The notes: generated from the sequence alone by a model not told the origin. A DNA stretch of 64,000 nt from Cyrtodaria siliqua (GCA_037043455.1 JAWPHD010005066.1:1-64000); one strand, 5' to 3'. Positions 45,306 to 57,629 are shown, counted from the first letter of the stretch. Program-made: numbers and translations.

Positions 45306-45504
45306 TCTCTGACAGCTCTTGTATTTGCTATGCTTGGGAAGATGAACAGATACACTATTTTAAATAATGATTATTAAAATACCAACAGTTTTTTTTAACT
45401 ATAATTTGAAATCTGATATTAACTTGAAGAGCAATTCCAGTATTAAAACGTCGGGAGTCACATTTTCAATATCAGTGACATTGACATAGTTTTTTTGCAC
45501 GTTT

Positions 45505-45905
45505 AAGGGATGATTAGTTGTCTGTCGTCCGTCCGTCCGTCTGTTAACTTTTGCCTTTTGAACACTCTAGGGCCTTCGTTATTAATCGGATCTTTACGAA
45601 ACTGTGCCATTGTGTTTATATCAATAAAAGCTCGGACAAATTCGTAAACCAGCCCGATCGGATTAATTTCACAGGAGTTATGGCCCTTGTTTTGCTGAAA
45701 AATGGCATATTAAGCCTTGTGAACACTCTAGCACCTTCATTTATTATTTCATCTTTAAAAAAAAATGCACTGATTATTAATATCAATATAAGCTCGGACA
45801 AGTTAACCAGCCAGATAAGTAACAGTGGAGTTATTGCCCTTGTTTTTTTTATGAAAAATGCAGTTTTCTGCCTTGCGAACATTCTAGCACCTTCATTTAT
45901 TATTT
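45505..45905 (+). repeat. Dispersed bivalve-type repeat, 2-3 units
   Basis: gtccgtccgtctgttaactt, tatcaataaaagctcggaca and ggagttatggcccttg match 6725-7110. Confidence 0.7.
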
Positions 45906-45965
45906 AAGAAATACAATATTTCCAGCGGGTTTATATTGTCCCAGATAAAAACCTGGTGGGAGGGA

Positions 45966-46013
45966 CCTAAAGACCATCGATACCAAGGGCCTTGATAATC
46001 GATGGTCTTTAGG
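45966..46013. repeat. Perfect 16-bp stem hairpin
   Basis: cctaaagaccatcgat (45966-45981) and atcgatggtctttagg (45998-46013) around a 16-base loop that itself contains caagggccttg. Confidence 0.85.
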
Positions 46014-46144
46014 ACTTATGATGCCCTACAAAGATGTCGCAAAGTGTAACTGTTGAATTCGAAATGTCCCAGATCAAGGGATAGTTATATTCCAGATATA
46101 TTATTGCATCAAGTTATGTTATTTCATCAAGTTAGATAATGATG

Positions 46145-46420
46145 GGGATTTCTTTATTTACACTGTCCTGTTTTAATGGTATGACAGTATGGTAAGTGTG
46201 AGGTTTGGTGCACCCTAGAACCGGTTTAAACCCCAAGTAACCTACTTTGCCACTGACCGTTCCAAGGCGGTAGCCCTATTGTCAACCATTTTGTGTTTGT
46301 GGTGTAGTTTTTATTTATTATTACTTTTGCCTTCTTGTTTGTCTGTTTGCGTGTTTGTTTCTGTGTTTTGTGGTTGACTGTCCTTCTTGAATGCTACTTT
46401 CCCTGTCCGATTTTTTATAG
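46145..46420 (+). mobile_element. Solo Naiad/PLE 3'-region (pseudo-LTR) fragment
   Basis: gatggggatttctttattta, aagtgtgaggtttggtgcac, actgaccgttccaaggcggt and tgtggttgactgtccttctt match the reverse complement of 15020-15375 throughout. No coding part is attached. Confidence 0.85.
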
Positions 46421-46424
46421 TTCA

Positions 46425-47135
46425 AACCATGTACATCAGAAGAAAGAAAACTTTTACAATTGAGTTAAAGCGGAATAACCAGTATCTTTCTATTTTTAAA
46501 TTGTGAGTTAAACGGTATACATATAAAATAAAGGTTAAATATGATTATTTGTCTTTTATTTTGTGTAAGATTAAAACAGTTGACCTTAAAAACGCCTTTA
46601 TATTGTCAATCAGTTCGACATTTGTTAGACATTTAGACTGAGGTAATTAACTTATTGACTTATATTTCTGTCATTTATTATTTGCTTATAAATACTAATT
46701 CTCATAGCGAGAATTAAATGTTGATCATTCTGCAAAAACGTTCATAAAAGCAGTCCAATATATGAGTTAAAATATTTTTTACTTAAGTTATATTAAAATA
46801 TACTGGTTATGCCCCTTTAACAGTTATGCATAATAGGGACATTGGTATTTTTGTTACACAAGAATCAATAAAACACGTGCGTCTGAATATGCATTGTTTG
46901 TTGTCATCATTTTCAGTGTACAACAGACGTGATGTTATATCTTGAACATGATATCAATATCATGAGGTATCTGTCTCTTAACACCACTTTCTACAATTAA
47001 GTGTTTGAATGGTTTAAACTTCTGAAATTAAATTGCCAAAGAATTCGAGAGATTCATCCACCGTATTGGGTGCACGTAGCTGCCTTTGACGCATTGTTGC
47101 TAAACACATATCGGTGACTTCGTCAGAGCAACCCA
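46425..47135. other. AT-rich spacer
   Basis: Nothing recognised. Confidence 0.35.
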
Positions 47136-47146
47136 TTGTCAACCCA

Positions 47147-47590
47147 TTGACGAAAAAACGCCGGGCGAAATAATGCCCAGCAAAATAACGCCACGCGAAA
47201 AGACGCCGGGCGAAAAGACGCCACGCGAAATAATGCCGGGCGAAATAACGCCACGCGAAAAGACGCCGGGCGAAAAGACGCCATGCGAAAAGACGAAAAA
47301 ACGCCGAGCGAAAAGACGCCAAGCGAAAAGACGCCGGGCGAAATAACGAAAAGACGAAAAAACGCCGGGCGAAATAACGGAAAAACGCCGGGCGAAATAA
47401 CGAAAAAACAAAAAAACTTCACACGAAATAACGAAAATTTAAAGGGAAATAACGAAAAGACGAGATGGCACATGTCAGCCACCATAAGAAACTGTATAAA
47501 GTTTCATGACCATAGGTCAGTATTTTGCGAAGTTATGAGCTATGTTAGGTTGCAGGTTAAAGTTTTATGAAAATGGGCATAGTTCAGTAT
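47147..47590. repeat. 15-bp satellite and adjoining bivalve repeat
   Basis: cgaaaagacgccacg/cgaaataacgccggg units at 47147-47462, then gagatggcacatgtcagcca and ggttgcaggttaaagttttatg (47463-47590). Same unit and same flank as 43140-43370, in opposite orientation. Confidence 0.88.
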
Positions 47591-47684
47591 TAAATGAGTG
47601 ATAAAAAACTACAAATGTGTCCATAGGACACGGATGCCCCCACTTAGGTCACTGTGCCATAGCATTTTGATAATGAACATAAAC

Positions 47685-48070
47685 AATGATAAACACGTTC
47701 AACTTAGGTACGCATCTTCACTTGCTGGTCAACATTCTTGTAAACGTTGGTGACCATGGGTTAACTAGTTATGGAGGATCACGCGACACAAGTTTTTCAG
47801 CCCTTATTTTGACTAAGTCAAGGGCCATAACTCTGTGGTTATTGGTCCAAAATAAAAACGGAAAGCTAGGTGCACATCTTCACTTGCTGATTAACATTCC
47901 TGTAAAGTTTGGCGACCGTGGGTTAAATAGTAATGGAGGAGGGCGCGACACAATCTTTTCAGCCCCTATTTTGACTAAGTTAAGGGCCGTATTTCTCTGG
48001 TTCTTGGTCCAAAATAAAAACGAAAACCCAGGTGCGCATCTTTACTTTCTCGTCAACATTCCTCCAACGC
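47685..48070 (+). repeat. ~158-bp tandem repeat, 2.4 units
   Basis: catcttcacttgctggtcaa, gcgaccgtgggttaa, gactaagtcaagggccataa and ccaaaataaaaacg recur at 158-bp spacing. The 159-codon frame is repeat read-through. Confidence 0.8.
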
Positions 48071-48980
48071 GCATGTTCCAACGCATGAAACAATATTTGC
48101 CCACGAAATTCAAAAAATTGACAACACAAAAATATAAACATTTAGTATTTCTTTATCATGTTTAAATTCTGTTATTTCTTTTTAATATATCTGATCCAAT
48201 GTAAATGAAATGCTCAATATTTATTTGATATAAAAACAATGTTGACCGTTAGTGAGAAAAATGCAATAACGTAAGTGTCTACCAACGGATGCACAAAATA
48301 TATATACTTTTTGAATTAAACAAAGTTCGGCGTGAGAATTCGGCAATAAAAAAACGTTTTACAGAACGGTAACAGTTGTTTTAATTTAAATAGCTGAGAG
48401 TTTTTTTTACCAAATGATATGTATAGATTTTTTTTTCTAGACGAATAAACTACATCATTTTTTGGTGCCCACGGCGAAATGGGCACAAACGGATAATAGG
48501 TTCGAACGGATGCAATTTTTACCCCCAAATGTCTACCAACGGCTGGATCCATAGACATATATATATATATATAATTCACTTCCTTTTTGGTTTTAGCGAT
48601 CTTTGCATTCTTTCTGTACGACAGATACTTATAGGACAAATACTTTCACTGGCAAATGCTTTATTACCGCATATGTTAAAGTGTACTATTTCTGCAGGTT
48701 AGTGTTGTCAGTTAACTTGTTTGAACAGTGATTATAGCAGACTAGACTAGCAACTTGTCAGTCTATCAATGATGCTAATTAACATAGCAATCATCATCAT
48801 TATCAGTACTGTTATTCTCCCAGCATGAATCGAAACAGTGATTCTTAATTCACTGGTCGAAATAAACACTTGTTATTGACCCTGAGTCTTGGAGTGAGTC
48901 AGTGGTCAGCATTCCCAGCTATATTTTATTACTGCTCACTGATAAGCATTCACCAACTTTTTGAGATGCCTTCAAACACC
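48071..48980. other. Unique DNA
   Basis: Contains (at)n at 48556-48573. The phrase gtctaccaacgg occurs twice (48278, 48531). No gene. Confidence 0.35.
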
Positions 48981-48987
48981 CAAAAAT

Positions 48988-49880
48988 GAAACATACGTTA
49001 CTGACGCCAGTCGAGTTTTTCTGTTTTCATCGTGTATTAGTCGTATTTCATGTGGACGCCGCAAATGTTTGCTATGTTGGTATGCTCGCTATAGAAAGTG
49101 TTACATCAATACTTCAGTGTTTAGATCCCGCTGGTCTAAGTTGTCAGATACTTGATTTCAAAAGTGACGCCAAATGTCTGTGAAACTTACGTTAGGCTAC
49201 TTCGGTGGATACTGAACATACTAGTCGTCTTAATCAACAACAATGGGGGCATTTAAATGCTCTACAGATATGCTTTTTATAAAATGAACATGGTTAAAAC
49301 ATTTATACGTATCCCGTTTCTGCAATTTCCATGGATCTAAATGAAAAAATTGGGGTCACTTTTTAACACGAAACATACGTTACCAAGCTTTGAGTGCAAA
49401 TACGATATACAAGGCATGGTTAATATTTGTAATGTGCTTCTTGACATAGTGCCAACACATGCATCTTTTTAATAAAACTATCTGTATATTATTATAACAG
49501 ACTTACAATGATATATCCCAGAAGATTCAAAGTTGCCAGTAACGTATGTTTCATAACGTTTTGAAAAATGCATTAAATAATACAAACTACAAATGTTCTA
49601 TACATCAAAGGTATGTGATAACATTCAACGTGCACATTAATACTTTTAAGCCAGAAATACGTGCCGTCTTCAGAGGATTACTATCTAATATACCACAATA
49701 CCCTTAACAATGACTGTGTGACCTGATATATACATATTTCATCACATATTGTTAACGCCTAATTGTTCTATTTGTCCAGCTACTCGTTGTACCCTTATAT
49801 GCATATTAAAATAACAAAAGTGACCCATGCTACCCCATATAAAATGTAATTTTATTTTGAAGTGTAGAAACATACGTTAC
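48988..49880. promoter_or_regulatory. Cluster of four identical GAAACATACGTTAC motifs
   Basis: Exact 14-base copies at 48988-49001 (+), 49370-49383 (+), 49539-49552 (-) and 49867-49880 (+). Two of the plus copies extend to ...TTACCAA. The intervening sequence is not repetitive. Function unknown; it could be a factor-binding cluster or the scar of a small dispersed unit. Two overlapping open frames at 48961-49183 share no known domain. Confidence 0.55.
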
Positions 49881-49884
49881 CAAA

Positions 49885-51590
49885 TAGTCACGTGTTTCTT
49901 TTAAGTTCATTAGTCATTCATGAATCTGAAACACGTATTCCATTTATAAAATATATAAATTTCAGTATGTATATGTATAATTTTATTTTGAGACATTTTA
50001 TCCTAGCTTATATATTAAATAAAACGTGAACTTATCAAGCTTCATTCGATACATGCTCAAATTACTGTGTTAAGCTCAAAATGTCACATGGCGGCGTAAT
50101 AATTCTGAATACATATACCTTGCCATGATTAACATCGAATGCAATATATTTTTAACCAAATATATGGATTACTTGTCTAGTTAAACTTTGATTTTGATAA
50201 TTATACAGCATAATTGTCTACACCTGTGCCCGTCGCCGGTTTAACCTTCTCGAACATGTTGTTTTCTCTCACCAAAACCTTTATCGGGTCCTAGTGAGTA
50301 TGTGTGTGAAATTTAGATGGCTTTAAATAAACAACATATTTTATTCAGTAAAAAAACATACACAAATGATTTGTGGAAAAATAAACATAAAATCTATGGA
50401 TTGGTCAACCACAATGCTTTTACAGTTTAAACTGAAACTCAAGAATTGTTGGTGAAACGGGTCCGTTGTATTGCATTGTTTAACAGTTAATGGAAATGTT
50501 CTATAGTTTAGCAATCAACACCCTACAGGAAGTAGACTATTTTATGTAAATTTGGAAGTTTTGTTCTTTTTCATTGTAAGTTTAGCTCTATGTTACCGAA
50601 CCTCAGATGTTTGCGGACATAAGTATAAAAGACGTTCGTTCGTAGAACACCGGACTGTCATTCGTTAACTTTTTTTAACAACGTAACAGAAACTTCATTT
50701 TCCATAAATCTTTTCATAACAATTTTTAAAGACTTGATGCGTATTATAAACTAAAATATCGTTTCCGTATGTTCATATTCCTATTATATGTATTAAATAT
50801 AAATTCAACTTGGCCACTGCTATTTTTGTATGCGTTACATATTCACTGGATTTATCAATTTTAAAACATTATACTACAAAGTGTTGGCAAGAATGAAATT
50901 ACCTAAAAGAGTATTTTTGTATATAATCTTCATAAGAACTTTCCGTTTGTAATCACGGAATTTATGTTTGGCAACAATGAACTGAAAATGAAAACGTACA
51001 AAATATGACAACGTATAAACATAATAATAATTTGTATTTATATTACATATTCCGTCAATATAAAAATCGTGATGTATTTTTTTTTAAATTTCGATATTGA
51101 TTGAATTTGATTTTCAAAAATGAATGTTGTAGCGAAGTTTTAACGCACTTTATATTCTTATGTTAGAATACTAGGACGTCTTTTTTAAAAATATATAAAA
51201 ATTACGTCATAGAAATATGTTTCATCTTACCCAGAGTTTAGAGGTCGCACCACTTTTAACGTCGTTTTCTTTTCTTCGATAAAAATAGAGATAACAGACT
51301 CAAAATATATCATCATATATTTGCTAAAAAATATCCATTTGTCGATGTAGTCAACAAAAATGAGTAGAAAATGGTAAAATATGTAGTAAGTTGAATTTTA
51401 AAACATCAACATATTATACGCCAACATCTGATGTCAAAGTACTAGTTTCGACAAATCATTATGAAAGCAATTAAAGTTTTCAACCCGTGTCTGTTCTCCA
51501 TAAAGTAGCGTAAAATATACAATTTGTAGTTCTGTGCCATGCCCGTCTGTATTATCACAAATCAAGGAAGTCACTGCTCATACTTCGAAA
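49885..51590. other. Unique AT-rich DNA with possible core promoter
   Basis: gtataaaag at about 50621-50629 is followed about 33 bases later by tgtcattcg (initiator-like TCATTC). No exon was identified downstream. The rest is very AT-rich without features. Confidence 0.3.
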
Positions 51591-51594
51591 CAAG

Positions 51595-52690
51595 TGAATT
51601 GCAACATATTGATGAGCCAGTATTAGTGGGGTTATGGCTCGAGCCCCCTTGCGGATAACTCCAATGATGTCGAAATTGCGGCCTGGTGTACATGTATATG
51701 TGTGCGTTGGTATGTCCGTCCGGTCCTTCGTCCGTCTGTCCGTCGTTCGTCAGAATGTTGTGTCCTGTCCATAAATTTGACAACTATGGGGATTTTAAAT
51801 CTAGAGCGAAACCTGATCAGTACCCCCAAAACACCGCTTTGACAGTAACCAAAATAATACAAGGTGTTTAAGTTCAAGGGCTATAACTCTGAAAGGGGTA
51901 GACCGAGAAGAATGAACATTGTGTCACGCATATGTATACTTCATGGTGATCTTGTATGCCATTTTACATTGTAATCCCTGGAACACTGTGGAAGAAGTTT
52001 GCGACACAATGGTTGCATGTACCTATATATGACAGTAAATCAAAAAGTCTATACTCAAGGGTCCATAATACTGCAAGACGTGGACCAAGGTGAACGACAA
52101 TTGTGTCATGCACATCTACACTTCAAGGTAATCATGTCTGCCAAGTTTCATTGCAATCCCTCTAAAACCGATGAAAGAGTTCGCGCCACAAATTTGTATA
52201 TATCCCTATTTGAGACCTAAGTTAAAGGGCCCATAAACCTGCAAGACCTGGACCGAGGTGAAGGAAAATTGTATAACGTACAAGAACACTCCATGATGAT
52301 AATGGCTGCCAACTTTCATTTCAATCTCTCCAAAACTGTGGAGGTTTAGTAGTTCGCACCACAAGGTTGTAAACACCCCTAAATAACAGTACATAAAAAC
52401 GTCTAAGTTCAAGAGCCCGAAACTGCGCAAGTCCTGAACTGAGGCAAACAAAAATTATGTATTTGCAATCCTTCCAAAACTGCGGAAGTAGTTTGTACCA
52501 GAAGGTTATATGTACCCCTATATGACAGTAAATGGAAATGTCTATGTTCATGGCCCCATAACTCTGAAAGGCCTAGACCATGGCGAATGAAAATTATGTC
52601 ACGCACTACTACATTTCATGTTGATCATGGCTGCCGAATTTCATTGTAATCCCTTTAAAACTGTGGAAGTAGTTCGTGCCACAAGGTACT
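51595..52690 (+). repeat. Bivalve-type tandem repeat, ~160-bp units
   Basis: About five units with ggcccataactctgaaaggcc-like cores, gaacaattgtgtcacgcaca, catggctgccaagtttcatt and caatccctctaaaactgtgg. A non-repetitive lead (51620-51800) has (gtccgtc)n. Confidence 0.8.
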
Positions 52691-52696
52691 ACAGTA

Positions 52697-53078
52697 GACC
52701 ATCCACTTGGCGCGATTGACGCGCGTGCATGCTGCGTGACGTTTAAATTGAGCGTTGGGCGTGAACGTGCTGACGCGAGGTAGCATCCTCCTAGTCAACG
52801 CTGCTCTATACGTATAATGTGATGTACGGACGCGTTTTTCTACATCTTCGCCATTCTCATTTACTTCTGAAGCTGAGCGTGAACTGAGGCATGAGCGTGA
52901 AAATCAGTACCCGATCGATTTTCGCGTCACGCTTCACGTCGGCGTTTCATGTCACGCGCAAGTGGATGGGGTCCTACGATTTTTTACTTTATCGATTTTC
53001 ACGTCTCACGCGTACGACACGCGTAAGGCCTTGCGCGTTTCGCGTCGCACGCACGTCAATCGCGCCAAGTGGATGGTC
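52697..53078. mobile_element. CG-rich MITE with 32-bp inverted termini
   Basis: 52697-52728 (gaccatccacttggcgcgat...) matches the reverse complement of 53047-53078 with one change. Interior cacgcgtcgcacgc/acgcgtgcg patterns are themselves partly palindromic and CpG-dense, unlike the AT-rich surroundings. It splits a bivalve-type repeat. Confidence 0.85.
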
Positions 53079-53099
53079 GCCTTTATTAGTAGTACTGTG

Positions 53100-53690
53100 C
53101 AACAGACCGACAGACCGTACAGTGACTCCTATATACCCCCACCCCGACCAAAAAAAACCCTTCGTTTTCTGGGGGTACAATATTTTAACACAAATGTACG
53201 AAACGCCCAACACCCAGGTCTCTTGGCCAAAGGTCAAGGTCAAACTAAAGGGGTCAAAACCCTTATATACACTGTGATAGTAGTACTTGTGTCCAGTCCA
53301 CAACTTAGGCTAGAGAAAAACAGTCTCATCTCCCAAAATTTTATTGGCCTCTCGGAAATAAAATGATGAACGGTTTTGTAAAAGGTCGTAAAATGAAGCC
53401 TTTTTGCCTGTATATTTGAGCCTCACATTTTTTTCAAAATCCCGATGAGACTCTTAGTTTCTCTTGCCTTAGTCATCCATTGAGGGTTTTTAAATAATTT
53501 CGCACACATGTACCTCATAACCAGACGATATGTCCCACGTAAATTCAGGCCTCTTGTGCTATTCTGACCAAGGTCACAGTAAGGGCAAAAAGTCCCTATA
53601 AATTATACAGTATCATTGCATTACTTCGTGTTCAGTCCATGTCTTTGTTATCTAATGAGGAATTATGGAATTATTTCAATCAAATATGTA
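53100..53690 (+). repeat. AGGTCA-type repeat, diverged
   Basis: cttggccaaaggtcaaggtc, ttcgcacacatgtacctcat and gaccaaggtcacagtaag correspond to the 7115-8110 unit. Confidence 0.65.
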
Positions 53691-53693
53691 TCC

Positions 53694-53880
53694 GGCTAGC
53701 TCAGTTGGTAGAGCACTGGATTCTCAATCCGGGGGTCGCGGATTCGATCACCATGCGAGTACTGGTTAGAAATCCAGGAAAGCGGATACGCCGTATATAA
53801 CTGAATCAAAGTGCTGAAAGCACTTATGGACTCGGGGCGTTGGAAAAAGAACAGTTCTAAACTGCAAAGTGTGTACTTTG
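53694..53880 (+). mobile_element. tRNA-derived SINE (tRNA-Glu-like head)
   Basis: ggctagctcagttggtagag (A box) and gcggattcgatcaccatgcg (B box). An anticodon arm ctgga-ttctcaa-tccgg would give anticodon CTC. The T stem does not close, and a non-tRNA body (gagtactggttagaaatcca...) follows directly, so it is a SINE. Confidence 0.7.
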
Positions 53881-54189
53881 TTATTAGCTTAATTGTCGGT
53901 CTACGTTGTGTGTTTCCGATGGTGCTTACAAATGAACGTTAAATTCCATGCAAGATCCTGAAAAATAGAAAAGGAATGGGAAAAAAAGGAACAACAAAAC
54001 TAGAAGGTTGTTTTTGAACGAAAACAAATGGCTCCCCATATGGTATTGTCACACTTTTTACTGAGATAGCTAGATTATAAAGTCGTATGAACTTTGAATC
54101 CAATTTGCGACCTTGACATTGAGCATAATTATCATGTCTGAAACTAAACTACATTGTATTTATATCATCTCTATATCTTGAACATTTCT

Positions 54190-54605
54190 TCTATGCTATT
54201 TGTCAACAGTCGTATATGGTGAAATGACCTTTGATCTCTGAGAGTGACCTTGACCTTGAATCGGGCCGGCAGAAATACGCGCTCTGCACATTGTTTCGAT
54301 AAGATCAACTTTCTTGCCAAATTATTTCAAATTCTCTCAAGCGGTTTAAGTGATACTGAGCGGACACATACTCTAGTCGTACTATAGTCAATGAAATCTG
54401 ACCTCTAAATGTGACCTTGATCTGCACCTGGGTCAGCCGAAATACGCGCTCTGTACATCGTATCAATAAGGTCAACATCCATGCCAAGTTATTTCAAAAT
54501 CCCTCAAGCGGTTCAAGAGATACGGAGCGGACACGAAATATAGTCACGCTATATGCATATAACCTTTGACCTCTGAGTGTGACATTTACCCTGAAGCTGG
54601 CCACT
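54190..54605 (-). repeat. AGGTCA-type repeat, ~175-bp units, inverted
   Basis: tgaccttgaccttgaatc, gaaatacgcgctctgcacat, ccaagttatttcaaaatccc and caagcggttcaagagatac recur twice. Confidence 0.75.
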
Positions 54606-54734
54606 ATTTGACTAGGATCGGTGGTAGGAACCTTAGTGGCACACTGTCACATAATGAATTTCTTGCATGAAATTGGTGTAACAAAATGATTCGCGTTTTC
54701 TTAAACGACATACAAAAAAGAACATCCAGGTGAT

Positions 54735-57000
54735 ACTTAATACGGTAAACAATTGTTGTAACATTTAGCGAAAGTGGTTGTAACTTTTAGCGGAACCTAA
54801 ACTTGTGTTACATATGGCACATGTTTGTAACTTTTAGCGAAAACTGATTTTGTAACATTTAGCGGAAAATTGTTACATTTGCCGATTTTTTTACGTAATT
54901 TCGTTGTTGTTACATTTGCCCGTGTGTTACATTTAGGGTTGCTACAACAACGACCGCTAAAGGTAACACGTTCCAATTCGAAAGTCAACAACAGCCGCTT
55001 AAGGTAACAATACAGCTAAAAGTAATAACGGCCGCTAAAGGTAACAATTCCACTAAAGGTTACAACGGCCGCAACAGGTAACAACCGCCGCTAAAGGTAA
55101 CAATTCCACTAAATGTAACAACGGCTGCTAAAGGTAACAAGTCCTCTAAAGTTAATAACGGCCGCTAAAGGTAACAATTCCACTAAAGGTAACAACGGGC
55201 GCTAAAGGTAACAATTCCACTAAAGGTAACAACCGCCGCTAAAGGGAATAATTCCACTAAAGGTAACAACCGCCGCAAAAGGTACCAACCTCCGCTAAAG
55301 ATAACAATTCCACTAAAGGTAACAACGGCTGCTAAGGGTAACATTTCCAACGCTAAAGGTAACAACCATCGCTAAAGGTAATACTTCCAATAAAGGTAAC
55401 AACCGCCGCTAATGGTAAAAATTCCACTAAAGGTAACAACGGCCACTAAAAGTAACAATTTTACTAAAGGTAACAATCGACGCTAAATGTTACAAGTAAC
55501 AACCGCCGATAAAGCTAACAATTCCAACGCTAAATATAACAACCGCCACAAAAGTTAACAATTCCACTCAATGTAAAAACAGCTGCTTAAGGTAAAAATG
55601 CCACTAAAGGTAAAAGCGGTCACTTAAGGTAACAATTCCAACGCTAAAGGTAAAAACGGCCGCTAAAGGTAACAATTCAAACGCTAAAGATAACAACGGC
55701 CGCTAAAGGTAACAATTCCACCAAATTTAACAATTCGTCTAAATGTAACAGTTGCACTAAAGGTAACAACGACCGCTAAATGTAACAATTCCACTAAAGG
55801 TAACAACGGCCGCTAAAGGTTATAATTCCACTAAAGGTAACAACGGACGCTAAATTAACAATTCCAACGATAAAGGTAACAACCGCCGCTAAAGGTAACA
55901 ATTCCACTAAAGTTAACACTTTCACTAAAGGTAACAACTGCCGCTAAAGTTAGCAATACCATTAAAGGTAACAACGGCCGCTAAAGGTAAAAATCAACTA
56001 AAAGGTAACAACCGCCGCTAAAGGTAACTATTTCACTAAAGTTAACAATTCCACTAAAGGTAACAGCGGCCGCTAAAGGTAACAATTCCGCTAAAGGTAA
56101 CAATTCCACTAAAGGTAAAAACCGCCGCTAAAGGTAACAATTCCACTAAAGGTAACAACGTCTGCTAAAGATAACAATTCCGCTAAAGGTAACAACAACC
56201 GCTAAAGGTAACAATTCCGCTTAAGGTAACAACGGCCTCTAAAGGTAACAATTCCACTATATGTTACGATTGCACTCAAGGTAACAACAACCGCTAAAGG
56301 TAACAATTCCGCTAAAGGTAACAACGGCCTCTAAAGGTAACAATTCCACTATATGTTACGATTGCACTCAAGGTAACAACGGCCGCTAAAGGTAACAATA
56401 CCACTAAAGGTAACAACGGCCGCTGAAGGTAAACATTTTACTAAGTGTTACAACGGCCGCTAAAGGTAACAATTCCACTGAATGTAACAACGGCCGCTAA
56501 AGGTAACAATTCCATTGAAAGTAGCAATTGCCGCTAAAGGTAACAATTCCACTAAAGGTAACCTTTTCACTAAAGGTAACAACGGCCGCAAAAGGTAACA
56601 ATTCCACTAAAGGTTACAACGGCTGCTAAAGGTAACAATTCCACGAAAGGTAACAATGGCCGCTGCTAAAGGTAACAATTCCACTAAAGGTAACAACCGC
56701 CGCTAAAGGTAACAATTCCACTAAAGGTAACAACGGTCGCTCAATGTAGCATTTCCAACGCTAAAGGTAACAACCGCTGCTAAAGGTAACAATTGCACTA
56801 AAGGTTACAACTTTCGCTAAAGGTAACAATTCCACTAAAGGTAACAACGGCCGCTAAAGTAACAATTCCACTAAAGGTAACAACCTCCGATAAAGGTAAC
56901 AATTCCACTAAAGGTAACAACGGCCGCTAAAGTAACAATTCCACTAAAGGTAACAACCTCCGCCAAAGGTAAAAATTCCAAGGCTAAAGGTAGCATTCAC
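54735..57000. repeat. 2.2-kb ~37-bp dimeric satellite with strand switch
   Basis: The dimer is ctaaaggtaacaattcca (18) plus ctaaaggtaacaacggccg (19), about 55 times from 54945 to 57000. At 54735-54940 the units are reversed (tgttacatttagcgg, ttgtaacttttagcg). The switch at about 54940 makes an inverted repeat. No coding. Confidence 0.95.
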
Positions 57001-57214
57001 AGTTTACAGTTTCATTAATTGAGCAATCCGATTTTTGCTAGTAACTGTGGCACCTGTTTCAAAAGTAGTTAGCTGTACGCCTACACTCAATGTTAACTGT
57101 AATGGAAAGGTGTCAGAAAATATCGAATATTGATTGTCATGGATTTCTCTTCTGTATTATATAAAACCAAAACATATATATGTCAGTAGTTATCAGCGTT
57201 ACATAACCGAACGA

Positions 57215-57480
57215 AATATAGACACAATATAAACGGCTTTAACCAGCCAGGTCAAACCCTAAAACTGGAGAGTCAAATTAAATAGTTACCAACTCATAAA
57301 TAATTTTACGCATATTTAATCACGGGTATTTTAAGATCCCATGAATAAACCTTTACTTTTAACCGGCATATATACATTTTCATATGACCTTAACACCTGG
57401 ACAGAGTTTTGATAAACGGGTTTGTAGTGTAATTTTAGCAAAGTTGCCGTTATTTGACGGATTAGGTTCTTTAAAGAATG
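57215..57480 (+). repeat. Dispersed repeat family D1, longest copy
   Basis: cggctttaaccagccaggtc, atcacgggtattttaagatc, cagagttttgataaacggg and tgtagtgtaattttagcaaa recur at 21301-21450, 22131-22395 (inverted) and 39291-39425. Confidence 0.75.
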
Positions 57481-57629
57481 TACTCCTAAACCGTTAGGCA
57501 TGAGTCAAAACTTGGTGCTGTTGATGGAAGCATAATAAAACCAGGGCAGATACACACTTTGAGTTTATGTTTGCATATGTATGTGTAGTTACCATGGAAT
57601 CTGGACTGGATTTATATGCGTATATATAC

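Noticed and set aside
24545..53766. tRNA genes at 24545, 33276, 36955 and 53694
   Set aside because: A and B boxes are present, but acceptor, T or anticodon stems do not pair and SINE bodies follow; treated as tRNA-derived SINEs.
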